The notes beneath the pieces were generated by a model. That model did not search any database. It saw nothing but the letters and a program-made list of their open reading frames with translations, and was not told the origin of the DNA. The position numbers and the translations under genes are program-made. 64,000 bases of DNA from Slackia isoflavoniconvertens (lineage in GTDB: Bacteria > Actinomycetota > Coriobacteriia > Coriobacteriales > Eggerthellaceae): contig NZ_QIBZ01000003.1 in the NCBI RefSeq assembly GCF_003725955.1, positions 1 to 64,000 on the forward strand, given 5' to 3'. This document shows, piece by piece, positions 34,545 through 42,838 of the stretch. The number at the start of each line of letters is the position of its first letter. Within the stretch, counting starts at the first letter, position 1.

Positions 34545-36320
34545 CTACTCCAAGTAGGCGCCGGTCTGTCTATTCCACAAGTTGGCGTATTCGCCACCGG
34601 CGGCGATAAGCTGCTCATGCGGACCGTCTTCGGCAACCTTGCCTGAATCGATCACGACGATGCGGTCGAGGCTCGCCACCGTTGAGAGGCGGTGCGCCAC
34701 CACGATGCACGTGCGCCCTTTCATGAGCGTGGCGAGCGCATCTTGCACGAGTGCTTCGCTTTCAGAATCGAGCGCGCTCGTCGCCTCATCGAGCACAAGC
34801 ACGGGACAGTCGGCCAGAATGGCACGCGCAATGGCGATGCGTTGGCGTTGGCCGCCCGAAAGCTTCACGCCGCGCTCGCCAACCTGAGTTTCGAAACCCT
34901 GGGGCAGACGCTCGATGAATTCCAGCGCGTTCGCACGCGCCGCCGCTTCGCGAATTTCAACCATGCTCGCGCCAGGCTTGCCATACGAGATATTCTCGGC
35001 AACGCTGCGATGGAACAGCAGCGATTCCTGCGGCACATAGGCGATTTGGCGACGCAGCGACTGCTGCGTGCATTGGGCGATGTTTTGCCCATCAAGAAGG
35101 ATGCACCCCTGCTGAATGTCGGACAAGCGCAGCAAAAGCTTCGTGAGCGTGGTTTTGCCCGCGCCGGAAAGACCTACAAGGCCAACGCGCTGGCCTGCTG
35201 GTATATGCAGTTCGAAATCGTCGAACACCTGCGTTTTCGCATCGCCGTCGCCATACGAAAAGCCAATGCCCTCGAAATCGATCGCGCCTTCACGCACCTG
35301 CAAATCGGGCGCGCCGGCAACATCGGCCACCAGTCGCGGCTCGTCGAGCGTGGTCGTCATGCCGCTCGCATCGCCGAACGCGCGATTGAAGCGCTGCAGG
35401 CCATTGTTGATGAAGTTGAACTGGTTTGTGACCGTATAGGTATAGGTGAACATCATCACAAGCGTGCCCGGCGTGATGCCATACCACGCATTGCCGCCCG
35501 CGATGAATACAGCCACCACGCTCATAATGACCACGGTAATCGATGCCGTGATAATGCCGCGCGTAAGCGAGGCCCACATGCGCTTCGAATCGCGCGCGAC
35601 CACTTCCCTGTTCGCTGCATCGAACAGCCCGCGCTCATAGTCTTCGCGCCCATACGTTTTAACGGCAAGGATGTTCGATACCGAGTCGGACAGCTCGCCC
35701 GACAACTGGTTTTGGGCGCTCGCCGCCTTCTCATTAAGCGACAGAATGCGTTTGTACATGATGTACGAAACCGTGGCATACACCGCGAGCAGCGCCATGA
35801 GAATAGCCACATACACCGGCACGCGCGGCGCCAAAATGCCGCACGTGAAAATGACCGAGCACATAACCGGCAGAAACGGAAACATGATAGTCTCGATAAG
35901 CTGCTGGTAGGCGCTCATGAATTTCGACGTTTGGCTCACAAGCGTTCCGCCGAAGCGATTGGAATGAAAGCTCATGGACTGGTTGCACAGCGCGTCAAAG
36001 CTCATCGTGGCCAAATCATACGCGGCTGCGATTTCCAGCTTATACAGCGTGTAGTCTTGGAACTTGCTTGCGGCCTGGCCAAAAACGTTGATCGCGATGA
36101 GCGCCACGATATAAGGCCCGTAGGCGGAAAACACTTCATCGGGGCCCACGCCGCCCTCGCTCACGCGGTCGACGACGAGGCTCATAACGTACGGGTTGCC
36201 ATACGAAAGCAACGCCACGAAAAGAAACGTCGATACGATAAGGCCCCAAAACAGGCCCTTATGCTTGCGCGTTACCTGCCAGTAGTAATGCAGCGTGCGG
36301 CGTGTGGTCGATTGTTGCAT
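34545..36320 (-). CDS. ABC exporter, fused permease and ATPase
   Basis: Half-transporter of the MsbA/multidrug type that works as a dimer in the cytoplasmic membrane. Residues about 20-310 carry six membrane helices (GLIVSTFLFVALLSYG; VAILMALLAVYATVSYIMY); the ATPase has Walker A GLSGAGKTT, the signature LSGGQRQRIAIAR, Walker B VLVLDEATSALD and the H-loop VVAHRLSTV. The gene follows the Ski2-like helicase by 18 bases and may be co-transcribed with it. A second exporter half is not adjacent. Substrate unknown. Confidence 0.93.
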   Translation of the reverse strand: MQQSTTRRTLHYYWQVTRKHKGLFWGLIVSTFLFVALLSYGNPYVMSLVVDRVSEGGVGPDEVFSAYGPYIVALIAINVFGQAASKFQDYTLYKLEIAAAYDLATMSFDALCNQSMSFHSNRFGGTLVSQTSKFMSAYQQLIETIMFPFLPVMCSVIFTCGILAPRVPVYVAILMALLAVYATVSYIMYKRILSLNEKAASAQNQLSGELSDSVSNILAVKTYGREDYERGLFDAANREVVARDSKRMWASLTRGIITASITVVIMSVVAVFIAGGNAWYGITPGTLVMMFTYTYTVTNQFNFINNGLQRFNRAFGDASGMTTTLDEPRLVADVAGAPDLQVREGAIDFEGIGFSYGDGDAKTQVFDDFELHIPAGQRVGLVGLSGAGKTTLTKLLLRLSDIQQGCILLDGQNIAQCTQQSLRRQIAYVPQESLLFHRSVAENISYGKPGASMVEIREAAARANALEFIERLPQGFETQVGERGVKLSGGQRQRIAIARAILADCPVLVLDEATSALDSESEALVQDALATLMKGRTCIVVAHRLSTVASLDRIVVIDSGKVAEDGPHEQLIAAGGEYANLWNRQTGAYLE

Positions 36321-36338
36321 GAATTCCCCTTGGCTCCT

Positions 36339-38930
36339 TTACTGTTCATCGATGAAGCCAACGCGATAATTCGCGAACACCACGCCATCGCCCATCTGGG
36401 TCGAATCGAGATCAACATCGGCGCTTATGCTGAAGTCGCGATCGTCCGACTCGTCGCGGAAAATTTGGCGCACATGCCACACATGGGCTGTTTCTTCATC
36501 GGATTCGTCGATAACCAGGTATTTCTTCGAACGGGCATCGGCATCGAGCACGATTTCTTCGTGCTGGGCGAAGTATTCATCAAGGGCCGCCTGCCAAGCG
36601 CGCTCGCCAAAGCCCCAGTCGACATCCATCTCGCCCAAGTCGGCCACGCGGCCAAGCGAAGCCAAACGCACGCGCGAGATGAGTGCGTTGCGCACGAGCA
36701 CGGTAAGGCCGCGCCTGTCGCGCACCACGGCATCGGTTTGCGCCTCGGGCGGTGCCGCGTCAAGCGACGCGCCCGCATTGGCCCATTCGTCCACCAAACT
36801 CGAATCGACCGAGCTCACCACGAGTCCAAGCCAGGCGATGATGTCTTTCATCTGCTCGTCGCGCTTATCGATGGGCACCGTACGATCGAGTGCGCGAAAA
36901 GCCTCGGCCAAATAGCGAAGCAGAATGCCCTCGAAACGCGCGATTCCCAAGCGCTGGATATAGCCCTTGAAGTCGCTCGCCGTTTCGAGCATGTCTCGCA
37001 GAACCGATTTGGGGCTCAACTCGAAGTCGCGAGCCCACGGAACCTTCTCGCAATACTGCGCGAAGGCGGAATTGAGCAAATCCTCGAGCGGCTTGGGATA
37101 GGTGACTTCGGCGATGCGCTCCACGCGCTCATCGTAATCGACGCCGTCCATCTTCATTTCGGCCATAGCCTTATCGCGCGCCTTGCGTTCCTGCGCGCGC
37201 AGCACCTGGCGCGGGTTTTCGAGCGTCGCTTCAACCATGGAAACCGCATCGAGCGCATAGGTTTCGCTTTCAGGATCAAGCAACTCGAGCGCGGCGAGCA
37301 AGAACGGCGAAAGAGGCTGGTCGAGCGCGAAATCGTCGGGCAGGTCCATCGTGAGCACGTATTCGGTGCCGCCATCTTCGGCCTCGCGACGCTCTACCAC
37401 GTCGGCATCGATGAGCGTGGCGAACACTTCATCGGCGCGCTGCGAGAGCTTGATTTTTTCCTCAGGCGTCTGCATGGAGTCGTCGATGAGCGCTTCGACG
37501 CGAGCACGTGCGTCGCCGCCCTGCTCCACCACGGAAAGCACCATGGAATGGGTGATGCGCAAACGCGGCGTGAGCTTTTCGGGCTGCGATTCAATGAGGT
37601 GGTCGAAGGTCTGCTCGCTCCAATTCACGAAGCCTTCGGGCGCTTTCTTCTTCTTGATACGACGCAGCTTCTTCTCGTCGCCGCCAGCCTTCACCATGGC
37701 TTTGTAGTTCTCAATTTCATGCTCGGGTGCCTCGGCAAGCACGCGGCCTTCGCTATCGAAGCCCGAACGGCCCGCGCGACCGGCGATTTGATGGAACTCA
37801 CGCGAACGAAGGCGGCGCATTTTATAGCCGTCGAATTTCGTGAGCTGCGTGAAAACCACAGTATGGATGGGCACGTTGATGCCCACGCCCAACGTGTCGG
37901 TGCCACAAATCACCGGCAGAAGGCCCTGCTGGGCGAGCTTTTCAACAAGCAGGCGATAGCGCGGCAGCATGCCCGCATGATGCACGCCCACGCCGAAACC
38001 AAGCAGGCGCTTGAGCGTTTTGCCGAACGCGGTGGTAAACGCCGTGCCCTTCATGGCTTCCTTGACCGCCTCGCGCTGCGCCTTGGTGGCAACGCCGTAG
38101 CTCGCAAGCGCGCTCGCCGTGGAAAGCGCGGCGTCTTGGGAGAAATGCACCAAATACATGGGGCCCTCGCCAGCACGCAAAGCGAGCTCGACCGTGGCCT
38201 CGATTGGCGTTTTCACGTATTCATAGGAAAGCGGCACGGGGCGCGGAGCATTCATCACGCGGCTCACCGTGTTGCCCGTTTGGCGCTGCAGCGTCGCAGC
38301 AATTTCGTCAACATCGCCAAGCGTGGCGCTCATCAGCAGAAACTGCGTTTTCGGAAGCGTGAGCAGCGGCACCTGCCACGCCCAGCCACGGTCGAAATCG
38401 CTGAAATAGTGGAACTCGTCGGCCGCCACTGAATGCACTTGGGCGGCGGCCCCCTCGCGAAGCGCGAGGTTCGCGAGAATCTCGGCTGTGCAGCAAATCA
38501 CGGGCGCGTCGACGTTGATATGCACGTCGCCGGTGATCATACCCACATTATCGCGGCCAAGCAATTCGACCAAGTTGAAGAATTTCTCGCTCACGAGCGC
38601 CTTGATAGGCGCTGTGTAATAGGAACGCTCGCCAAAGCACATGGCCATGAAATGCATGCCAAGCGCCACGAGCGATTTGCCGCTGCCCGTCGGCGTGCCC
38701 AGAATCACGTGATCGCCCACCATGATGTCCATGAGGGCTTCCTCTTGGTGCGGCCACAGCTCAATGCCGCGCGACTCGCACCATTCCATGAACGCCATGA
38801 ACGACTCTTCGGTAGAGGCATCTTCGTCATAGAGCCTATTGGCGATGCGGCCAAGCTCGCCATGGGCGGCAGCTGCGATTTCGTCGGCCTCAACGACTTC
38901 GGTAAGGTCTTCAGGATGGACGTCTGACAT
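36339..38930 (-). CDS. Ski2-like superfamily 2 helicase with DUF3516
   Basis: Actinobacterial DExH helicase of the Ski2/HelY-like group, thought to act in RNA metabolism or nucleic-acid repair. Walker A GTPTGSGKS lies near residue 77, motif II is DEFH (about 169), SAT is in LMSATLGDVDE, and motif VI is HQIAGRAGRSGFD (about 385). The C-terminal half (from about 480) is the DUF3516 region. The start MSDVHPED at 38930 follows AAAGG; the longer frame runs over a regulatory region. 863 residues. The neighbouring 38955-38983 promoter reads away from it. Confidence 0.9.
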   Translation of the reverse strand: MSDVHPEDLTEVVEADEIAAAAHGELGRIANRLYDEDASTEESFMAFMEWCESRGIELWPHQEEALMDIMVGDHVILGTPTGSGKSLVALGMHFMAMCFGERSYYTAPIKALVSEKFFNLVELLGRDNVGMITGDVHINVDAPVICCTAEILANLALREGAAAQVHSVAADEFHYFSDFDRGWAWQVPLLTLPKTQFLLMSATLGDVDEIAATLQRQTGNTVSRVMNAPRPVPLSYEYVKTPIEATVELALRAGEGPMYLVHFSQDAALSTASALASYGVATKAQREAVKEAMKGTAFTTAFGKTLKRLLGFGVGVHHAGMLPRYRLLVEKLAQQGLLPVICGTDTLGVGINVPIHTVVFTQLTKFDGYKMRRLRSREFHQIAGRAGRSGFDSEGRVLAEAPEHEIENYKAMVKAGGDEKKLRRIKKKKAPEGFVNWSEQTFDHLIESQPEKLTPRLRITHSMVLSVVEQGGDARARVEALIDDSMQTPEEKIKLSQRADEVFATLIDADVVERREAEDGGTEYVLTMDLPDDFALDQPLSPFLLAALELLDPESETYALDAVSMVEATLENPRQVLRAQERKARDKAMAEMKMDGVDYDERVERIAEVTYPKPLEDLLNSAFAQYCEKVPWARDFELSPKSVLRDMLETASDFKGYIQRLGIARFEGILLRYLAEAFRALDRTVPIDKRDEQMKDIIAWLGLVVSSVDSSLVDEWANAGASLDAAPPEAQTDAVVRDRRGLTVLVRNALISRVRLASLGRVADLGEMDVDWGFGERAWQAALDEYFAQHEEIVLDADARSKKYLVIDESDEETAHVWHVRQIFRDESDDRDFSISADVDLDSTQMGDGVVFANYRVGFIDEQ

Positions 38931-38954
38931 GGCAGGCCTTTCATGCCAATCAAG

Positions 38955-38983
38955 TTGGCAAAAGAAAAATGCGGTGATAAAAT
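38955..38983 (+). promoter_or_regulatory. Promoter of candidate antisense RNA
   Basis: Plus strand: -35 TTGGCA (38955-38960), exact 17-bp spacer, -10 TAAAAT (38978-38983); predicted start about 38990. No plus-strand coding gene follows, but a short folded segment ending in a terminator does. Confidence 0.7.
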
Positions 38984-38989
38984 GGGTCC

Positions 38990-39073
38990 AACGGCGAGCC
39001 TGCGGGTAGGATCCAGGCAATGCCGTCGTTGTTTGAAGAAGGTCACCCCCTATCGGCGGTGGCCTTTCTTTTT
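38990..39073 (+). ncRNA. Candidate antisense RNA of a type I toxin-antitoxin module
   Basis: From the promoter at 38955-38983 a transcript of about 84 bases would contain a 5' hairpin (CGGC..GCCTG / CAGGC..GCCG, 38992-39025) and an intrinsic terminator (GGTCACC / GGTGGCC then TTTCTTTTT, 39041-39073). Its 3' part is complementary to the end of the small hydrophobic peptide gene on the opposite strand (39050-39178). Convergent, overlapping transcripts with a short structured antitoxin RNA are the hallmark of Fst/TxpA-like systems. Expression is predicted, not shown. Confidence 0.6.
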
Positions 39074-39178
39074 ACGCTTTGGGCGCTGCTCACGTGCCGC
39101 GGATAGCCCGATTATCGCCGTCGCCAGAGCAACAAGCGCAGTCGCGAGGTTCGCTACCTCTGTGAATAAATCGGTCAT
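39050..39178 (-). CDS. Small hydrophobic toxin-like peptide (42 residues)
   Basis: Gene below ordinary length cut-offs. The ATG at 39178 is five bases after GGAGGTGAT, one of the strongest ribosome binding sites in the window. The peptide opens MTDLFTEVANLATALVALAT, runs on as a single hydrophobic helix to about residue 28, and ends with a very basic tail (QRPKRKKKGHRR). This is the architecture of type I toxins such as Fst and TxpA. In its leader, CCTTCC can pair with GGGAGG and hide the ribosome binding site. A divergent or convergent antisense RNA overlaps its 3' end. No sequence family assigned with certainty. Confidence 0.7.
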   Translation of the reverse strand: MTDLFTEVANLATALVALATAIIGLSAAREQRPKRKKKGHRR

Positions 39179-39257
39179 AGGGCATCACCTCCCTTCTTGA
39201 GGAAGGCACTGCCCGGCACACAAACCGCCGTTGGGGTATCGGCTATTTTAACGCAGA

Positions 39258-39279
39258 AAGGGCCGCTCTCGCGACCCTT
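39258..39279 (-). terminator. Intrinsic terminator of the lolD-ftsX pair
   Basis: Minus-strand stem AAGGGTCGC / GCGGCCCTT with loop GAGA, followed by TCTGCGTTAAAAT, about 30 bases after the permease stop codon. Its tail merges with the likely promoter region of the small peptide gene. Confidence 0.65.
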
Positions 39280-39309
39280 CCCAAAGCGCCTACACGCCAG
39301 ACACTTTCG

Positions 39310-41973
39310 CTATTCCGCATTTTTCAACGCGAGCGCAAGCGGCACTTTCTTAATATGGCGCACATGCAGAAGCGCCACCACAAGATAGGTTGCGAACCCC
39401 GTGGCGATGACCTCAAGAATGCATGCCAGCGGCACGTAAATCTCGATGTTGCCGCTGTACGAGAGCAGCATTGCCTTGAATATTGCCGTGAGCGATGCGA
39501 TGATGAGCGGCTGGCACACGATGAGCGATGCCGCCACACACCAGGTAATCGAGCGCACGTAGAGCTTGCTCACCTCCCTGTCGCGATAGCCGAACACCTT
39601 CATATAGCTGATGGAGCGCGCGTTGTGATCGATGACCGACTTCGTGAGCAAATACATGAATACGAGGAAGATGAACACCGACATGCCCACGAGCATTCCA
39701 ATCATATCGTCCATCATGCCCGTGAACTGCTCGCCAATGGCATCCATGTCGGAAGGCGTAAGGTCGCTCGCCACATAGCGGGAATCGAGCGTGAGCGGCT
39801 CGTCGGAAACGTACCCGTTGAAATAGGCCGCATCGTTGCCGAACATCGCGTTGAAATCGTCCAGGCTCATGTAGATATTCATGGTCGACTTCGTGCCCCA
39901 CGTGCCCTCGTCGCCCGTGAACGTGAGCGTATGCGTCTTGTCTTCGTACTTGTCGTACAGTTCGATCGCATCGCCCTGCTTGAAGCCGAACTTGTCAACC
40001 AAGCCGCCGCCGAAGACCGCCTTGCCGCTTCCAAGGTCCATATCGGTCCAATACCGCGAACCCTCCTGCACGCCATACACAGCTATCGTTTCTTCGCCAT
40101 TGCCTTCGCCGCGATCGTATTGCAGCGTATACACGGCGAATTTCTCGGCCTGGGCGATTGTGTCAGCGCCGTTGTCGACCGTATTCACCGGATGCACGTT
40201 TTCGTCGTCAAGATTGAGGTCGGACACCTTGTCGATCATATCGACCACGTCGTCGCGCGTCGCACCCAAATCGGCGGCAACGCCATCGAGCTCGCTATTG
40301 AACGCATCTTGCGACTTCGCGAAAGCGTTCTGGGCATCTTGCGCCTTTTGCATGGCTTCAAGCGTCGGCTCGACCTGCAGCGTTTCCGCCGCCACCTTCA
40401 AGGCATCAGCCTTTTCTTGAGCATCATCGGCAGCGTTTTCAAGAGCCGAAAGCCGGGCGCCCTCCACACCCTGCAGCGTATCGGCGGCTTTCCACGCTTC
40501 GCGCTCGTCACTGGTGCCCTCAAGCTCCAACGGCGCCTTCAGCGAATACTGGTGCTGCGCAACAACGGTATTGTGCAAATTCTCGGCGTAGTGGCTCATC
40601 GTGGGAAGAATCGCGAGCGAGAACAGCAACAGCAGGCTCGCAAAGCCAATGCCCACGAACAGCGTGGCGAAGTTGCCCAAATTGCGCAGGAACACGCGCA
40701 AGCGGAATCGCGCAGTGAAGCTCAGCCGCTCGGGCAGCGCGAACCCACGCTTCACGCCGCCCTTGCTCGTTTCGTGGCGAAGGAATTGAAGGGGCGTGTG
40801 ACCCATCTTGCGCAGCAAGCCGACGAGCGTAACCAGAACCAAAACCGCCACAGGCACAACGGTGGTCTGGAAGAAAACGCCCCAGCTCCAAGTCGCACAA
40901 TACGGAGGCAGGCTGTATGACCCATAATACAAATTGCGCATAGGCTCGCTCATGAGCGTAAAGCCCACCACATTGCCCACCGCCGCGGCGGCAATGCCCA
41001 CGATGCACGGCAGCGCGAGATAATGCGCCACCAGCTCGCGACGCCGATAGCCACTCGCCAAAAGCGTGCCGATAATCGCGCTTTCTTCTTCAATCGTGCC
41101 CGACGTGAGCACGACGAACACGAATGCCATAATCACGATGATGATATACAGCAGCGTCGTCCACATCGCCGAGTCTCCCGACACGTCGTCTTTGGCATAC
41201 CCAATGCCTTGGTTTGAGTCGACGTCGGTCAAATCGGTCACGTTCGCATGGGCATCAGAAAGCGCGCTCACCATGTCTTTTTCGATATCGACACGGTCGG
41301 CCACGGAAAGGTCGCGGTCGGCGAAGCGATATGAATAGGTATAGCTCGGCAGAAAACCCGTATTCTCGAGTGCCCTGAATCCCTCGGACGACACTTCGGC
41401 CACGCCAAACGAAAGCGTATTCACCGTGAAATCGGAATTGCTCTGGAAAAGAGCCTGGTTGTCGGCCAGCGTCATAATGCCCACCACGCGGAACTCAACG
41501 CCGTTGAGCGCAACCGTGTCGCCCATGGATACATCGTTGTTCGTTGCAAACACACGATCAATGGCGATTTCGTCTGCCGCCTGGGGCTCGCCACCTTGCG
41601 CATACGCGGCCAAATCGACCTGCGTGCGATGCTCGAACGTGCGCACCGTGCAATTGCGGGCGTTATCGCCCTGCGTTTTCTCGAAGCTCGCATCGAAAGA
41701 ATAGTTCTTGTACAGCTCAATGCCGCCAGAATCGGATGCAGTATCACGCACGGCATCGAGTTGCTCATCGGTTGCCTCGAACGCCGTAGTGAAGCGACCG
41801 TCTTCAATAACGTAGGTTTCGGGCATATCGTCAATGATGACCGAAATGGAATGGGCGGCGAGCAGAAATCCCGAAGTGAGCGCAATGCTCACGGCCATGA
41901 GCAAGAATATGCCGAGGTATTTTCCGATATTGTGGACAAGCTCGCGCGGAAGCCGTTTAATCAAGGGACTCAT
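39310..41973 (-). CDS. FtsX-like ABC transporter permease
   Basis: Large permease of the MacB/FtsX class; such proteins move lipoproteins, peptides or antimicrobials, or transmit mechanical signals, rather than import nutrients. 887 residues: one helix at about 18-40, a long extracytoplasmic region, three helices near 275-400 (LLYIIIVIMAFVFVVLTSG), another near 430-460, a second external region with a charged coiled coil (EKADALKVAAETLQ and onward, about 505-560), and three terminal helices with YMKVFGYRDREVSKLYV. It starts six bases after the ATPase gene stop and is clearly its partner. Confidence 0.92.
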   Translation of the reverse strand: MSPLIKRLPRELVHNIGKYLGIFLLMAVSIALTSGFLLAAHSISVIIDDMPETYVIEDGRFTTAFEATDEQLDAVRDTASDSGGIELYKNYSFDASFEKTQGDNARNCTVRTFEHRTQVDLAAYAQGGEPQAADEIAIDRVFATNNDVSMGDTVALNGVEFRVVGIMTLADNQALFQSNSDFTVNTLSFGVAEVSSEGFRALENTGFLPSYTYSYRFADRDLSVADRVDIEKDMVSALSDAHANVTDLTDVDSNQGIGYAKDDVSGDSAMWTTLLYIIIVIMAFVFVVLTSGTIEEESAIIGTLLASGYRRRELVAHYLALPCIVGIAAAAVGNVVGFTLMSEPMRNLYYGSYSLPPYCATWSWGVFFQTTVVPVAVLVLVTLVGLLRKMGHTPLQFLRHETSKGGVKRGFALPERLSFTARFRLRVFLRNLGNFATLFVGIGFASLLLLFSLAILPTMSHYAENLHNTVVAQHQYSLKAPLELEGTSDEREAWKAADTLQGVEGARLSALENAADDAQEKADALKVAAETLQVEPTLEAMQKAQDAQNAFAKSQDAFNSELDGVAADLGATRDDVVDMIDKVSDLNLDDENVHPVNTVDNGADTIAQAEKFAVYTLQYDRGEGNGEETIAVYGVQEGSRYWTDMDLGSGKAVFGGGLVDKFGFKQGDAIELYDKYEDKTHTLTFTGDEGTWGTKSTMNIYMSLDDFNAMFGNDAAYFNGYVSDEPLTLDSRYVASDLTPSDMDAIGEQFTGMMDDMIGMLVGMSVFIFLVFMYLLTKSVIDHNARSISYMKVFGYRDREVSKLYVRSITWCVAASLIVCQPLIIASLTAIFKAMLLSYSGNIEIYVPLACILEVIATGFATYLVVALLHVRHIKKVPLALALKNAE

Positions 41974-41979
41974 AACGGC

Positions 41980-42759
41980 CTACCAAACAAGCTCTGCGGC
42001 AGACACGGGGGCGGCGTTCATCTCGTTTTCAACGAGCACGCCATCGCGAAGGCGCAAAACGCGGTTTGCCATGCGGGAGATGGCGTCATTGTGGGTCACG
42101 ATCACGATGGTGCAGCCATAATCGCGATTCACCTGCTCCATAAGGGCGAGAATCTCCTTCGACGTTTTGTAATCGAGCGCGCCTGTGGGCTCATCGCACA
42201 AAAGCAAGCCAGGGTTTTTCACAAGCGCGCGGCCGATGGCGCAACGCTGCTGCTGGCCGCCCGAAACCTGCCGGGGGAATTTCGCTCGGTGCTCGTAGAG
42301 GCCCAGTGACTTCAGAAGGTCGTCAATAGGGAGCGGGTTTTTTGAAAGATGCGCTGTGACTTCGATATTCTCCCGAATCGTGAGGTCAGGCACCAAATTA
42401 TAGAATTGGAACACGAAGCCAAGCTCGCTTCGACGGTATTCGCCAAGCGCCTTCTTGCCGAGGGTCGTAATGGCGGTATCGCCTACTTCGATAGAGCCCC
42501 CATCGGCCGCCTCAAGGCCGCCGATAAGGTTCAAAAAAGTCGACTTGCCCGAGCCCGAAGGACCGAGCAGCACGCAAATCTCGCCACGCGCGATTTCCAC
42601 GTCGATGCCGCGCAGCACTTCCATACGCGCCGCGCCCTCGCCGTAGCCTTTCACAAGGCCGCGCGTTACCAAATAGGGCGCACCCGCATTCACATGCGAG
42701 GCGCCCTCATCCAATACGCATCCCGCCGATGCGGCCACGTCCGTAACTTCATGAGGCAT
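41980..42759 (-). CDS. LolD/MacB-type ABC transporter ATPase
   Basis: Cytoplasmic ATPase that pairs with the FtsX-like permease encoded directly downstream. Motifs: Walker [11 protein letters not shown] (about 63-72), Q-loop [14 protein letters not shown], signature [16 protein letters not shown], Walker [13 protein letters not shown], and the H-loop IVTHNDAI. 259 residues, with about 25 extra at the N-terminus compared with the shortest family members. Transcribed from the promoter at 42795-42823. Confidence 0.95.
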   Translation of the reverse strand: MPHEVTDVAASAGCVLDEGASHVNAGAPYLVTRGLVKGYGEGAARMEVLRGIDVEIARGEICVLLGPSGSGKSTFLNLIGGLEAADGGSIEVGDTAITTLGKKALGEYRRSELGFVFQFYNLVPDLTIRENIEVTAHLSKNPLPIDDLLKSLGLYEHRAKFPRQVSGGQQQRCAIGRALVKNPGLLLCDEPTGALDYKTSKEILALMEQVNRDYGCTIVIVTHNDAISRMANRVLRLRDGVLVENEMNAAPVSAAELVW

Positions 42760-42794
42760 AAAAGCACCTTCCTAACAGTTTCCCTTAGGTGACT

Positions 42795-42823
42795 TTTATA
42801 CCACTGAGCCATTTTGTTAGCAA
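42795..42823 (-). promoter_or_regulatory. Promoter of the lolD-ftsX pair
   Basis: Minus strand: -35 TTGCTA (42823-42818), exact 17-bp spacer, -10 TATAAA (42800-42795), about 35 bases before the ATPase start. It begins only 16 bases after the end of the CydDC-like gene, so the two loci are separately initiated. Confidence 0.75.
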
Positions 42824-42838
42824 ATGGTTACTTATTGT

